Source: Bog-473 sp963809825 | GTDB lineage: Bacteria > Actinomycetota > Acidimicrobiia > Acidimicrobiales > RAAP-2 | Direction: 5' to 3' | DNA: 64,000 nt | Assembly (NCBI GenBank): GCA_963809825.1 | Contig: CAWELJ010000014.1 | Location: forward strand, 62,001 to 126,000 | Shown: positions 41,918 to 50,564 of the stretch, piece by piece | Layout of the letters: the number at the start of each line of letters is the position of its first letter | Numbering within the stretch: position 1 is the first letter of the stretch | Notes under the pieces: model-generated | Told to the model about the DNA's origin: nothing | The model's input: the letters and a program-made list of their open reading frames with translations, nothing else | Database searches by the model: none | Made by a program: the position numbers and the translations under genes

Positions 41918-42726
41918 CGCCCGAAGAGATCCCCACGTTGGCCGTATGGAAGTTCGCCTCCTGTGACGGGTGCCAGCTGAGCCTGCTCGACTGCGAGGAC
42001 GAGCTGCTGGCCCTCGCCGGTGCGGTGAGGATCGCACATTTCACCGAGATGACCCGTGCGCATGTCGATGGCCCGTACGACGTCTCCCTGGTCGAGGGTT
42101 CGATCACGACGGCGGAGGACGTCGAGCGGATCCGAGCGGTGCGTGCCGCATCCCACCGCCTGATCACCATCGGTGCCTGTGCCACCTCGGGCGGCGTCCA
42201 GGCGTTGCGGAACGCCACCGCGGAGGGCGAGTTCGTCCGGGCGGTCTATGCCCACCCCGAGTACGTGTCGTCACTCGCGACCTCGACTCCGATCTCCGCC
42301 CACGTGCCGGTCGACTTCGAGCTCAACGGGTGTCCGATCGATCGTCATCAGCTGCTCGAGGTCATCACGTCCTCACTCGTCGGGCGGCGCCCGGTCATCC
42401 CGGATCACACGGTGTGCCAGCAGTGCAAGGGCCGGGGCACGGTCTGTGTCCTCGTTGCCCACGGGACGCCGTGCCTCGGACCGGTGACCCGGGCGGGCTG
42501 CGGTGCGCTGTGCCCGTCGGTCGGCCGCGGCTGCTACGGCTGCTTCGGACCCGTCGGCGGCGCGAACACGGATGCGCTGTCGAAGCATCTGCTCGAACAG
42601 GGCATGACGCCCCTGGACGGGTCGCGCCTCTTCTCCACCTTTTATGCGGGCAACGAGGTGTTCGGCCGCCAGTCGGTCACGCTCCGGGCACGCGCCGGAA
42701 CGGCTCGGACGGAGGCAGCGCCATGA
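41914..42726 (+). CDS. hyhS: [NiFe] hydrogenase group 3b small subunit
   Basis: A 270-residue protein. The N-terminal KFASCDGCQLSLLDCE supplies the proximal-cluster Cys pair, with partners in GACATSGGVQ and CPSVGRGCYGC; VCQQCKGRGTVCV and GTPCLGPVTRAGC add further clusters. No twin-arginine signal is present, so the enzyme is cytosolic, as expected for group 3b. GTG 41914 sits in GTGA with the previous stop. It transfers electrons between the NiFe site and the beta subunit. Confidence 0.87.
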   Translation: MTPEEIPTLAVWKFASCDGCQLSLLDCEDELLALAGAVRIAHFTEMTRAHVDGPYDVSLVEGSITTAEDVERIRAVRAASHRLITIGACATSGGVQALRNATAEGEFVRAVYAHPEYVSSLATSTPISAHVPVDFELNGCPIDRHQLLEVITSSLVGRRPVIPDHTVCQQCKGRGTVCVLVAHGTPCLGPVTRAGCGALCPSVGRGCYGCFGPVGGANTDALSKHLLEQGMTPLDGSRLFSTFYAGNEVFGRQSVTLRARAGTARTEAAP

Positions 42727-44027
42727 CGCCTCCCGACGAGCGCCGGCGCACGGTCTCGGTCGAGGGATTGGCGCGTGTCGAGGGCGAGGGCTCGCTGCGC
42801 GTCGAGGTGCGAGACGGGCGTGTGGAGGACGTGGAGCTGCAGATCTTCGAGCCCCCCCGGTTCTTCGAGGCCTTTCTCCGAGGTCGTCGTGCGACCGAGG
42901 CGCCCGATCTCACCGCCCGCATCTGCGGCATCTGCCCGGTGGCGTACCAGATGAGCGCCTGCGCCGCGGTGGAAGACGCCCTGGGGGTCGATGTCGGGCG
43001 TGGTATCGCCGACCTGCGTCGCCTCCTCTACTGCGGCGAGTGGATGCAGAGTCACTCGCTGCACGTGCACATGCTGCACGCCCCCGACTTCCTGGGCTGT
43101 CAGGACGCCGTGGAGATGGCGCAGCTGCACCGGACGGCCTTCGAGCGGGGCCTGGCGCTGAAGAAGATGGGCAACCGCATCATGGAGACGGTCGGCGGGC
43201 GGGCCATCCACCCCGTCAATGTGAAAGTGGGGGGGTTCTACCGCGCTCCGAGCAGACCCGAGGTGGCCGCCCTGGCGGGCCCGCTCACCGACGCCCTCGA
43301 CAATGCGCTGGCCACCGTGGAATGGGTTGCGGGGTTCGACTTCCCCGACGTGGAGGGCGACTACCGCTTCGTGGCGCTGCGTGAGCCCGGTCGCTACCCG
43401 CTCGAGTCGGGCCGAGTCGCCTCGTCCGACGGTTTGGACACGACCGCGGCCGGGTTCGCAGATCTGGTCGTCGAGGAACACGTGGCCCGTTCGACCGCTC
43501 TGCACGCCCGGCTCGAGAACCGGCTCGAGTACCTGACCGGACCGTTGGCCCGCTACGCCCTCAATTCGGCCGAACTGCCCGCCGTGGCCGCCGAGGCGGC
43601 GGCGCGGGCGGGTCTGGGTCCCCGCTGCACCAATCCCTTCCAGAGCATCGTCGTGCGCGCCGTCGAAATCGTCTTTGCCTGCTGCGAGGCGCTCAGTCTC
43701 GTCGAGCGCTACGAGCCGCCCGATCCACCCCACGCGCCGGTACCCGAAGGTGGTGGCGTCGGCACCGGTGCCACGGAGGCGCCGCGAGGCCTTCTTTTCC
43801 ATCGTTACCACATCGATCAGGAGGGTTCGATCACCGAGGCGCGGATCGTGCCCCCGACGTCGCAGAACCAGATCACGATCGAGTCGGACATCAGACGGAC
43901 GGTCCAGGCTTCGCTCGAGCTCACCGATGACGAGCTGACCTGGAGGAGCGAGCAGGCGGTGCGCAACCACGACCCCTGCATCTCGTGCGCGACGCACTTC
44001 CTCGACGTGACCGTCGTCCGCTCGTGA
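42723..44027 (+). CDS. hyhL: [NiFe] hydrogenase group 3b large subunit
   Basis: A 434-residue catalytic subunit. The L1 motif is RICGICPVAYQMS (about residues 63-75) and the L2 motif DPCISCATHF near the C terminus; together they give the four Cys that hold Ni and Fe. The final tail after the L2 His, FLDVTVVRS, should be cut by the maturation protease. WMQSHSLHVHML and RIMETVGGRAIHPVNVKVGG are also typical. It can oxidise or evolve H2 with NAD(P)H; under low oxygen it would dispose of reductant as H2. ATG overlaps the small-subunit stop. Confidence 0.9.
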   Translation: MTPPDERRRTVSVEGLARVEGEGSLRVEVRDGRVEDVELQIFEPPRFFEAFLRGRRATEAPDLTARICGICPVAYQMSACAAVEDALGVDVGRGIADLRRLLYCGEWMQSHSLHVHMLHAPDFLGCQDAVEMAQLHRTAFERGLALKKMGNRIMETVGGRAIHPVNVKVGGFYRAPSRPEVAALAGPLTDALDNALATVEWVAGFDFPDVEGDYRFVALREPGRYPLESGRVASSDGLDTTAAGFADLVVEEHVARSTALHARLENRLEYLTGPLARYALNSAELPAVAAEAAARAGLGPRCTNPFQSIVVRAVEIVFACCEALSLVERYEPPDPPHAPVPEGGGVGTGATEAPRGLLFHRYHIDQEGSITEARIVPPTSQNQITIESDIRRTVQASLELTDDELTWRSEQAVRNHDPCISCATHFLDVTVVRS

Positions 44028-44051
44028 GCGTCGCCGGCTGGCCGGCGCGTC

Positions 44052-44591
44052 GTGCTGGCGGCGGTCGGCTCCGAGTTCCGCGGGGACGACGGTGCAGGCC
44101 CCGCGGTGCTCGATCAGGTGGGTGAGCTCGACGGCGTGGACATGCTCGGCGCGTTGGCCTCACCACTGGACCTCCTCGGGACATGGGACGGCGCGGACCT
44201 CGCCATCGTCGTCGACGCCGTCGACGGCATGGACCCGCCCGGGGGGGTGTGCGTCATTGAGGTGGACTTGGCGTCCGCACCAGACGTGTCCGGCCGGACG
44301 CGGTCGACCGCCAGCAGCCACGGTCTCGGTGTGATCGATGCGCTCCGTATCGCCCGCGCCATGGGCACGGCGCCAGAGCGGGTGCTCCTGGTCGGCGTCT
44401 CGGGCGGGGACTTCGACCGGAGCGCCGGACTCGGCCCGGCGGCGTCACGTGCCGTGGAGCAGGCCGCCCGACGGGTCGTCGAGCTCGCCGGTGCAGCGAC
44501 CGCCCTCGGGGAGGACCGGTCCCCACCTGGAGCCGCGGACCGCCTCGGCCCAAGGCGGGGCGGGTCGTTCCAAGGGGACCATCGGCACTAG
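44052..44591 (+). CDS. Hydrogenase maturation protease
   Basis: A 179-residue HycI/HyaD-like endopeptidase: VGSEFRGDDGAGPAV at the N terminus carries the first Ni-binding acidic residue (Asp/Glu), VVDAVDGMDPPGG the second, and ASSHGLGVIDALR the His. It trims the C-terminal tail of the large subunit after Ni insertion. GTG 44052 starts the fold right after the large-subunit stop (24 bases). The last 30 residues, rich in Arg, Gly and Pro, overlap the promoter of the next gene with box I. No other hyp genes are present, so those must be elsewhere. Confidence 0.85.
   Translation: MLAAVGSEFRGDDGAGPAVLDQVGELDGVDMLGALASPLDLLGTWDGADLAIVVDAVDGMDPPGGVCVIEVDLASAPDVSGRTRSTASSHGLGVIDALRIARAMGTAPERVLLVGVSGGDFDRSAGLGPAASRAVEQAARRVVELAGAATALGEDRSPPGAADRLGPRRGGSFQGDHRH
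44575..44590 (+). promoter_or_regulatory. DosR-like box I upstream of the phosphoribosyltransferase fusion
   Basis: GGGACCATCGGCACTA, 13 of 16 to the window consensus, 50 bases before ATG 44641 and inside the 3' end of the protease gene. Confidence 0.55.
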
Positions 44592-44640
44592 CCCGCGGCG
44601 GCGGGCAGGGAGACACTGCAAGGGCACCGAGGAGGTTGTC

Positions 44641-45984
44641 ATGAGCTTCCGCGATCGGGTGGATGCCGGTCGTCACCTGGCCGAGGTGGTGCGGGCCGCC
44701 GCCGGCATCGGCGAGACGGGCGCCGTCGTCTTGGGACTGCCGCGCGGCGGCGTCCCGGTGGCCTTCGAAGTCGCACGGGCGCTTTCGGCGCCCCTCGACG
44801 TCATTGTGGTGCGGAAACTGGGGGTGCCGTTCCAGCCCGAGTTGGCCATGGGTGCCATCGGGGAGGGAGGAGTGCGCGTCGAGAACGAAGAGGTCCTGCA
44901 CACCTGTGGCCTCGACGCCTCCGACGTGGACATGGTCGAGCGTCGCGAGCGCCCCGAGCTCGAGCGTCGTGCCCGCGAGTACCGCAGCGGCCACCCACGG
45001 GTGGATCTCCACGGACGGTGTGCGGTCATCGTCGACGACGGCATCGCCACGGGATCAACTGCTCGTGCCGCCTGCCAGGTCGCCCGCGCCCACGGGGCGG
45101 CCCGTGTCGTGCTCGCCGTCCCGGTCGCCTCGCGCTCTGCGGTGATGGGACTGCGCGACGTGTGCGACCAGATGCTCTGCGTCGAAGTTCCCGAGCCCTT
45201 CTATGCCGTGGGGGAGTGGTATCGCGACTTCTCGCAGACAACGGACGATCAGGTCGTCGAGCTTCTCCGCCTTGCCGGTGCCGCCGATGGCGGCCGGACC
45301 GGGCGCGACCTCGGTGACGACGGTCTCCTCCGTGACGAGGACGTCGACATCCCCACCGGCGACGTGATGCTGACGGGCCGGCTGACCGTCCCCGCCGGCC
45401 TGATCGGAACGGTGGTCTTCGCGCACGGGAGCGGCAGCAGCCGCCACAGCCCGCGCAATCGCTATGTGGCCGGTGTCCTGAACGAGGCAGGCCTCGCCAC
45501 GTTGCTGGTCGACCTTCTCACTGTGGACGAGGAGCTGGATCGTTCCTGCGTGTTCGACGTCCGGTTGCTGGCCCACCGGCTCGACGACGCCAGCCAGTGG
45601 GCGAGGCTCCAGCCCGGGGTGGCGTCGGCGGGCGTCGGCTTCTTCGGCGCCAGCACCGGTGCCGCCGCGGCGCTGTGGGCCGCGGCCCAACCTGAGTGCC
45701 CTGTCTCGGCGATCGTGTCCCGTGGCGGACGGCCCGACCTGGCGGCGCCTCTTCTCCCGGCGGTGAGGGCGCCCACACTGCTGATCGTGGGAGGCCACGA
45801 CCAGGTGGTGCTGGATCTGAACCGCAACGCACAGGCAGAGCTGCAGTGTGAGAGCGTGCTCACCGTCGTACCGGAGGCCTCGCACCTCTTCGAGGAGCCC
45901 GGCGCGCTGGAGACGGTCGCCGGCCTGGCTCGCGACTGGTTCGTGGAGAAGATGGGAACGGGAGGGGGCTCTAGCGATAGGTGA
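44641..45984 (+). CDS. Phosphoribosyltransferase-alpha/beta hydrolase fusion
   Basis: A 447-residue two-domain protein. Residues 1-210 are a PRTase: LGLPRGGVPVAFEVARAL and the PRPP loop VIVDDGIATGSTARAA. Residues 230-440 are a dienelactone-hydrolase-like domain: FAHGSGSSRHSPRNRYVA, nucleophile Ser in FFGASTGAAAALWAAA, Asp in VGGHDQVVL and His in ASHLFEEPG. The same fusion occurs in the mycobacterial DosR regulon (Rv0571c type). ATG 44641 has GAGGAGG before it and box I lies upstream. Substrate unknown; the domains could be used in nucleotide or cofactor salvage. Confidence 0.84.
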   Translation: MSFRDRVDAGRHLAEVVRAAAGIGETGAVVLGLPRGGVPVAFEVARALSAPLDVIVVRKLGVPFQPELAMGAIGEGGVRVENEEVLHTCGLDASDVDMVERRERPELERRAREYRSGHPRVDLHGRCAVIVDDGIATGSTARAACQVARAHGAARVVLAVPVASRSAVMGLRDVCDQMLCVEVPEPFYAVGEWYRDFSQTTDDQVVELLRLAGAADGGRTGRDLGDDGLLRDEDVDIPTGDVMLTGRLTVPAGLIGTVVFAHGSGSSRHSPRNRYVAGVLNEAGLATLLVDLLTVDEELDRSCVFDVRLLAHRLDDASQWARLQPGVASAGVGFFGASTGAAAALWAAAQPECPVSAIVSRGGRPDLAAPLLPAVRAPTLLIVGGHDQVVLDLNRNAQAELQCESVLTVVPEASHLFEEPGALETVAGLARDWFVEKMGTGGGSSDR

Positions 45985-46663
45985 AGGTCATGGCATTGGA
46001 CGCCCCGCCCGAGGTGTTGATCGTGACCGACACCGCCGTGAGGCCCGCTGAAGGCGGGACCGTCACGTTGCAGGAGTTCTGCGTGGGACAGTTCGTCGGT
46101 GCCACCTGACCGTTGAACGTGGCCACGATCTGGCCGTTCGTGCTGAGGAAGTTCGAACCGGCCACCTGGAGAGCCTGGCCCGCGGCTGCGCTCGACGGCG
46201 TGAGAGCGGAGATCACCGGCGGTCCTCCCGGGGAAACGGGCTCCGTGCTGGTGGTCGTGACGCCCGTGGAGGGGGAGGGACGGGCCGCTGCGCCTTTCCC
46301 GGAACCGGTGCCGCTGTGGGCCGGGTGGACCGTCGGGCGATGATGGGGCGCCGTGACCGTCGAGGCCGAGGTCGCCGCCTTGGGGGTCTCGTTGGCGGTG
46401 GCCAACGAGACCACGAGACCGGTCGCTGCAGCGACCAACAACGCGGCGACAGCCACCACGGCGGTGACGAGCCAGCGGTCGAGTTGGATATCTCGTGCCG
46501 TGCTCGCTTCGGACGTCTCGACCGTGCGCCCCCGTGGCGGGACAGGCGCCTGCGACGCACCGCCGGCCGACTCCCGGGCGCGTCGGACTGCGCTCTCCAT
46601 TGCACCGAGCGCTCGGCTGCTCGGCGTGCCCTGAGGCGGCTCTCCCGCGTGCCCGTCCGTCAT
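45971..46663 (-). CDS. Membrane-anchored TIG/IPT-domain protein
   Basis: A 230-residue protein. A basic cytoplasmic N terminus leads to one membrane helix (WLVTAVVAVAALLVAAATGLV, about residues 64-84), then a Thr/Pro/Ser-rich linker and a C-terminal IPT/TIG immunoglobulin-like domain: ISALTPSSAAAGQALQVAGS and MTFTYR at the end. Two Cys (TNCPTQNSCNV) could pair. It is a surface protein of unknown partner. It runs convergent with the PRTase fusion gene, overlapping by 14 bases. Confidence 0.72.
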   Translation of the reverse strand: MTDGHAGEPPQGTPSSRALGAMESAVRRARESAGGASQAPVPPRGRTVETSEASTARDIQLDRWLVTAVVAVAALLVAAATGLVVSLATANETPKAATSASTVTAPHHRPTVHPAHSGTGSGKGAAARPSPSTGVTTTSTEPVSPGGPPVISALTPSSAAAGQALQVAGSNFLSTNGQIVATFNGQVAPTNCPTQNSCNVTVPPSAGLTAVSVTINTSGGASNAMTFTYR

Positions 46664-46781
46664 CCGGTCCTCCTCTGCCTACCCTTCCCCGAACGGCTGC
46701 TCTCATGCATCGAGCAGGTGACGGTCCGCCTGGGGCGCAAGCGTTGGCAGGAGGGGCCGGTTTCGTGCGACCCTGAACGTC

Positions 46782-47855
46782 GTGTCGCCCTCCCGCCAGA
46801 TCGTCGTGTGCGACGGCGACGAGACCGGACAGGAGCTGCTCAATGAGGCGCTGCGGGTCCTCGCCCCCGACGTGGTGGGCTTCGACCTCGATCTGATCCG
46901 GTACGACCTATCCCTCGGGAACCGCCGGGCCACGGCGAATGGGGTGGTCCGCGATGCGGCCGCGGCCATGCGCGAGACGGGCCTGGGACTCAAGGCAGCC
47001 ACGATCACCCCGGAGATGACCGGTGACGTCGGGAGCCCGAACCGCATCCTGAGGGAGGGCGTCGGCGGATCCGTCATCGTCCGGACGGGACGGCGGATCC
47101 CCGGTGTCGCACCGCCGGCTCCCGTCGTGCACCCGATCGTCGTGGTCCGCATGGCGGTGGGCGACGCCTACGGGGCCGAGGAGGGACGCGACGGAGAGCC
47201 GGGCACGGGGGCGGAGCAGGCCTGGCGGACCGAGCGCATCGACCGCTCCGTCTGCCGTTCCGTGGCGGAGTTCTCCTTCCGCACGGCGTCGAAGCTCGGT
47301 GCGTGCGTCTATGGCGGCCCGAAGTGGACCGTCTCGACCGTGTACGAGGGGATGCTGAAGGAGGAGATGGACAGAGGGGCGTCCCGCTATCCCGAGGTCA
47401 TGTATCGCCCGACACTGATCGATGCCGCCTACGCGGGCCTCCTCACCGAGTCGAGCGGCAACCCGCTCGTGGTCCCGGCCCTCAACCGGGACGGCGACTG
47501 CCTTTCGGACCTCGTCCTGGCCCTTTTCGGATCGATCGCCGGCGCCGAGTCCGTGCTGCTGGCCCTCGACGACGACATGCATCCCGTCGTCGTCATGGCC
47601 GAGGCGCCGCACGGCACGGCGCCCTCGCTGATGGGGAAGAACGTCGCCAACCCGATGGCGATGCTTCTCGCCTGTGCCGCCGTGCTCGACTACGCCGCGC
47701 AGGGCGATGCCGAGGTGACCGGGACGTCGGCTGCCATCCGCCGAGCCACCCTGGGTGCCGCGGCCGACGGGATCCGCACCTTCGATCTGGGCGGAGAGGC
47801 CTCGACGTCGGAGGTCGTGGACGAGGTACTGGTGCGGCTACGCCGCGAGCGTTGA
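46782..47855 (+). CDS. Isopropylmalate/isocitrate dehydrogenase-like protein
   Basis: A 357-residue protein of the beta-decarboxylating dehydrogenase family. It starts VVCDGDETGQELL, equivalent to the GDGIGxE segment, and has YGGPKWTVSTVYEGMLKEEM, DAAYAGLL and AEAPHGTAPSLMGKNVANPM, the last matching the nucleotide/ substrate motif of isocitrate dehydrogenases. LRREG, rather than the usual SNLR, lies at the substrate loop (ILREGVGGSVIVR). It may use isocitrate, isopropylmalate, tartrate or homoisocitrate; the exact acid is undetermined. GTG 46782 opens the family fold. The gene faces the LigD polymerase gene. Confidence 0.72.
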   Translation: MSPSRQIVVCDGDETGQELLNEALRVLAPDVVGFDLDLIRYDLSLGNRRATANGVVRDAAAAMRETGLGLKAATITPEMTGDVGSPNRILREGVGGSVIVRTGRRIPGVAPPAPVVHPIVVVRMAVGDAYGAEEGRDGEPGTGAEQAWRTERIDRSVCRSVAEFSFRTASKLGACVYGGPKWTVSTVYEGMLKEEMDRGASRYPEVMYRPTLIDAAYAGLLTESSGNPLVVPALNRDGDCLSDLVLALFGSIAGAESVLLALDDDMHPVVVMAEAPHGTAPSLMGKNVANPMAMLLACAAVLDYAAQGDAEVTGTSAAIRRATLGAAADGIRTFDLGGEASTSEVVDEVLVRLRRER

Positions 47856-48189
47856 GAGCGGTCTGTCGAATCGCGGCGGCGCCGTGCTCGTCGCCTTCGT
47901 CGTGCGCAACCCGCTCCTGGCCTTCGCCGGCCCAAGGCAGAGCCCCGGGCGCGGTCGAGACGGACGCCGAGACGGTGTCCGTTCCGTTGCGGAACCATTG
48001 CTCCATCGGCTTCCGGCGGCTTCGAAGCGTCGCATTTGACCTGCGCCGTCCGACACGAGCACCAGGTCCTCCACAGTCTTTCCTCTCATGTGGATTGTTG
48101 CAGAGACGTCACCGTTGCCCGCAGACCGACAGGCGCGTGTTTGAAGTCTGACCACCCCGGGTACACGGGACGGGTTTGGATGCGACGGC
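47856..48189 (+). other. Convergent intergenic region with a terminator-like hairpin
   Basis: No coding region is supported between the dehydrogenase stop and the LigD polymerase stop. At 47960-47982, ACGGACGCCG and CGGTGTCCGT form a 10-bp stem (one G-U pair) with the loop AGA; it lies between convergent genes and could end either transcript, though no T run follows. The rest shows nothing recognisable. Confidence 0.45.
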
Positions 48190-49098
48190 TCACCCCGACG
48201 CGAGGGGAGCGAAGAGATCCCCGTGCGTCTGCACCCTGTCCAGTACATGGTCAGTGGTGAAGCGGAGGAGCGCGGGGTCGCGCTTCTTGGCGCAGGCGTG
48301 GACCTCGGCCAGAGAGACCGGCGTCGAGACGGTCGGGATGGACTTCGCTCGAACCGAGTAGACGCCGATTGTCGTCTTGGCCGGATGGTTCTGGCTCCAG
48401 TCGATGAGAACGCGACGCGGTCGCAACGACTTCCGCATGTTGGACACGACCAGGTCCGGATGCGCTGTTTCGAGTTTGCGAGCAACATCGTGCGCGTGAT
48501 CGCGCAGCGCATCCCACGTCGTTCTGGGTCTCGTCGACGCGTACAGCTGAAGACCCTTCGACCCGCTCGTCTTGGCGATAGCGTCCATATTCTCTTTGGC
48601 GAGCTCGTCGATCACCCACCGGGCGACGACGCAGCACTCGACGATCGAAGCACCCTCGCCGGGATCGAGGTCGAACACCATGAAGTCAGGGTTGGCGGGA
48701 AGCTTGCGATGTCGTCCGACGTGCCACAACGGCACGTGGAACTCGATCGTTCCGAGGTTCGCCGCCCAGGCCAGCGTCGGGAGATCGTTCACCATCGCGT
48801 AGGGGATCGCGTCGTTCCCATCGGTGGAGGACACGGTGACGGAGCGGACCCATGGGGGTGCATGCGATGGGATGTGCTTCTCGAAGAAGAACTTGCCTTC
48901 GACGCCGTCGGGAAACCGCTTCATCGTCAGCGGCCGTTCCTTGACGTGCGGCAGCATCACGTCGGCGATCCGCACGTAGTAGTCGATGAGCTGACCCTTG
49001 GTGAACCCGCACTCTGGGAAGAGGACCTTCTCGAGGTTGGAGACCGACAGCTCTCGCCCCTCGATGGTGGTCCGGGTCACCGACTTCGAGGCGCTCAT
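48190..49098 (-). CDS. LigD polymerase domain (NHEJ primase-polymerase), separate gene
   Basis: A 302-residue AEP-type polymerase of bacterial end joining: ELSVSNLEKVLFPECGFTKG opens it, FFFEKHIPSHAP and TIEFHVPLWH follow, FDLDPGEGAS near residue 149 holds the catalytic Asp pair (DLD), and SGSKGLQLY gives the His/Gly nucleotide region in variant form. ATG 49098 overlaps the ligase stop. In mycobacterial LigD the polymerase, phosphoesterase and ligase are one chain; here they are split. No Ku gene is in the window. Confidence 0.88.
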   Translation of the reverse strand: MSASKSVTRTTIEGRELSVSNLEKVLFPECGFTKGQLIDYYVRIADVMLPHVKERPLTMKRFPDGVEGKFFFEKHIPSHAPPWVRSVTVSSTDGNDAIPYAMVNDLPTLAWAANLGTIEFHVPLWHVGRHRKLPANPDFMVFDLDPGEGASIVECCVVARWVIDELAKENMDAIAKTSGSKGLQLYASTRPRTTWDALRDHAHDVARKLETAHPDLVVSNMRKSLRPRRVLIDWSQNHPAKTTIGVYSVRAKSIPTVSTPVSLAEVHACAKKRDPALLRFTTDHVLDRVQTHGDLFAPLASG

Positions 49099-50564
49099 GA
49101 ACTCTCCACGATGATCTCGTGCGGGTCCTTGTCCGGTCGCAGGCCTCGCCAGGTCGGGTGTCGGAGGCGGCCCGCCGCCGTCCACTCGCCGAACGACACT
49201 TCGCCCACGAGCTCCGGGCGGACGAAATGTGCCGCAGCGGCGTCAGTGCGTGGCAGCGGGGCGGTGAACGGACTGTCGGTCGACACCAGCGGTCCGAGGT
49301 CGTCGAGCAGGGCCTGTCGGTCGGACGCACTGAACCCGGTCCCGACCTTCCCGACATAGCGCAACCCCCCGTCGGTCGGAAGTCCCAACAGGAGCGCCCC
49401 CAAGCTCCCCGCGCGCTCCCCGCGGCCCTCGGTCCAGCCCCCGATGACGATTTCCTGGGTCCGGAAGGTCTTGACCTTCACCCAGTCCGGGCTCCGCCGA
49501 CCCGGTCGGTAGGAGGAGCCCAGGCGCTTGGCCACCACGCCCTCGAGCCCGTTCTGCACGGCGGCCGCGAGGACATCGTCACCCGACACGTCACGGAAGG
49601 ACTCGGTCGTGATGAAGCTCCCGCCCGCAAGTTGCAGTGATTCCAGTGCGGCCCGGCGTTGCTCGTAGCCCTCGGTGAGCAGCGAGTGCCCGCGCAGGTA
49701 GAGGACGTCGAACGCGACGTACGTCACGGGATCCGAAGCCGCCCGCCGACGGGCCTCGCGCTGATTCGCGACGTGCATCCGGTGCTGCAGTGCACCGAAA
49801 CTGGGGCGGCCGTCCTCTCCCAGTGCGACGATCTCGCCGTCGAGCACGCAGGTCGTCATTCCGAGGAAATCTCCGACGTCGGCCAGCTCGGGGAACGCGA
49901 CGGTGATGTCCAAGTCATTGCGACTCAGGGCCCGGACCCTACCGCCCTCGACGAACAGGATCGCCCGCACGCCGTCCCACTTGATCTCGAAGGCCCACGA
50001 CGCGCTGTCGGCTGGTAGCTCGCCGGACGTTGCCAGCATGGGCTTCAGGGAGGTCGGGAGGGGGTCGGCCCGGGTCGAAGGGCCGTGCAGATGGATCATC
50101 CAATTGCGGTCCTTCGTCTGGAAGAGGACGTAACTGCCCGACACCGTCGAACCGTGGAGGACGAACTTCACCTCGCGGTCGGACCACTTCTCGACGTCGT
50201 AGTGGCCCTTGTCCCAGATGAGCATCCGGCCGCCTCCGTACTCCCCCCGCGGTATCTCACCCTCGAAGGTGGCGTACTCGAGCGGATGGTCTTCGGTGTG
50301 CACCGCGAGATGATTGTGGTCCGGAGCCTCCGGGAGGCCCTTGGGGAGCGCCCAGGAAACGAGGACGCCGTCATGCTCGAGGCGAAGGTCCCAATGCAGG
50401 CTGCGCGCATGGTGCTCCTGGATGACGAACCTCGGCGCGCCCTTGCGCGTCGTCGGACGCCGGCCCATCGGCTCCGGGGTCTTCCGGGCGTTCCGCTTGG
50501 CCCGGTAGGTGTCGAGGGTGTCGGTGCGCTTCGTGGCCCGGGACCCTGGCGGTTTTGGTGTCAC
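49095..50564 (-). CDS. ligD: LigD phosphoesterase-ATP-dependent DNA ligase
   Basis: A 489-residue protein. The 3'-phosphoesterase comes first: FVIQEHHARSLHWDLRLEHD holds the metal His and Asp residues and HTEDHPLEYATFEG a second His (about residues 40-115). The ligase follows with EIKWDGVRAILF, whose Lys is adenylated (near residue 205), VLDGEIVAL, EGVVAKRLGSSYRPGRRS, and an OB fold ending SFGEWTAAGRLRHPTWRG. It seals double-strand breaks in NHEJ. The start is uncertain; GTG 50564 (TPKPPGSRATKRTD) gives a compact N terminus. The polymerase partner gene overlaps by four bases. Confidence 0.85.
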   Translation of the reverse strand: MTPKPPGSRATKRTDTLDTYRAKRNARKTPEPMGRRPTTRKGAPRFVIQEHHARSLHWDLRLEHDGVLVSWALPKGLPEAPDHNHLAVHTEDHPLEYATFEGEIPRGEYGGGRMLIWDKGHYDVEKWSDREVKFVLHGSTVSGSYVLFQTKDRNWMIHLHGPSTRADPLPTSLKPMLATSGELPADSASWAFEIKWDGVRAILFVEGGRVRALSRNDLDITVAFPELADVGDFLGMTTCVLDGEIVALGEDGRPSFGALQHRMHVANQREARRRAASDPVTYVAFDVLYLRGHSLLTEGYEQRRAALESLQLAGGSFITTESFRDVSGDDVLAAAVQNGLEGVVAKRLGSSYRPGRRSPDWVKVKTFRTQEIVIGGWTEGRGERAGSLGALLLGLPTDGGLRYVGKVGTGFSASDRQALLDDLGPLVSTDSPFTAPLPRTDAAAAHFVRPELVGEVSFGEWTAAGRLRHPTWRGLRPDKDPHEIIVESS

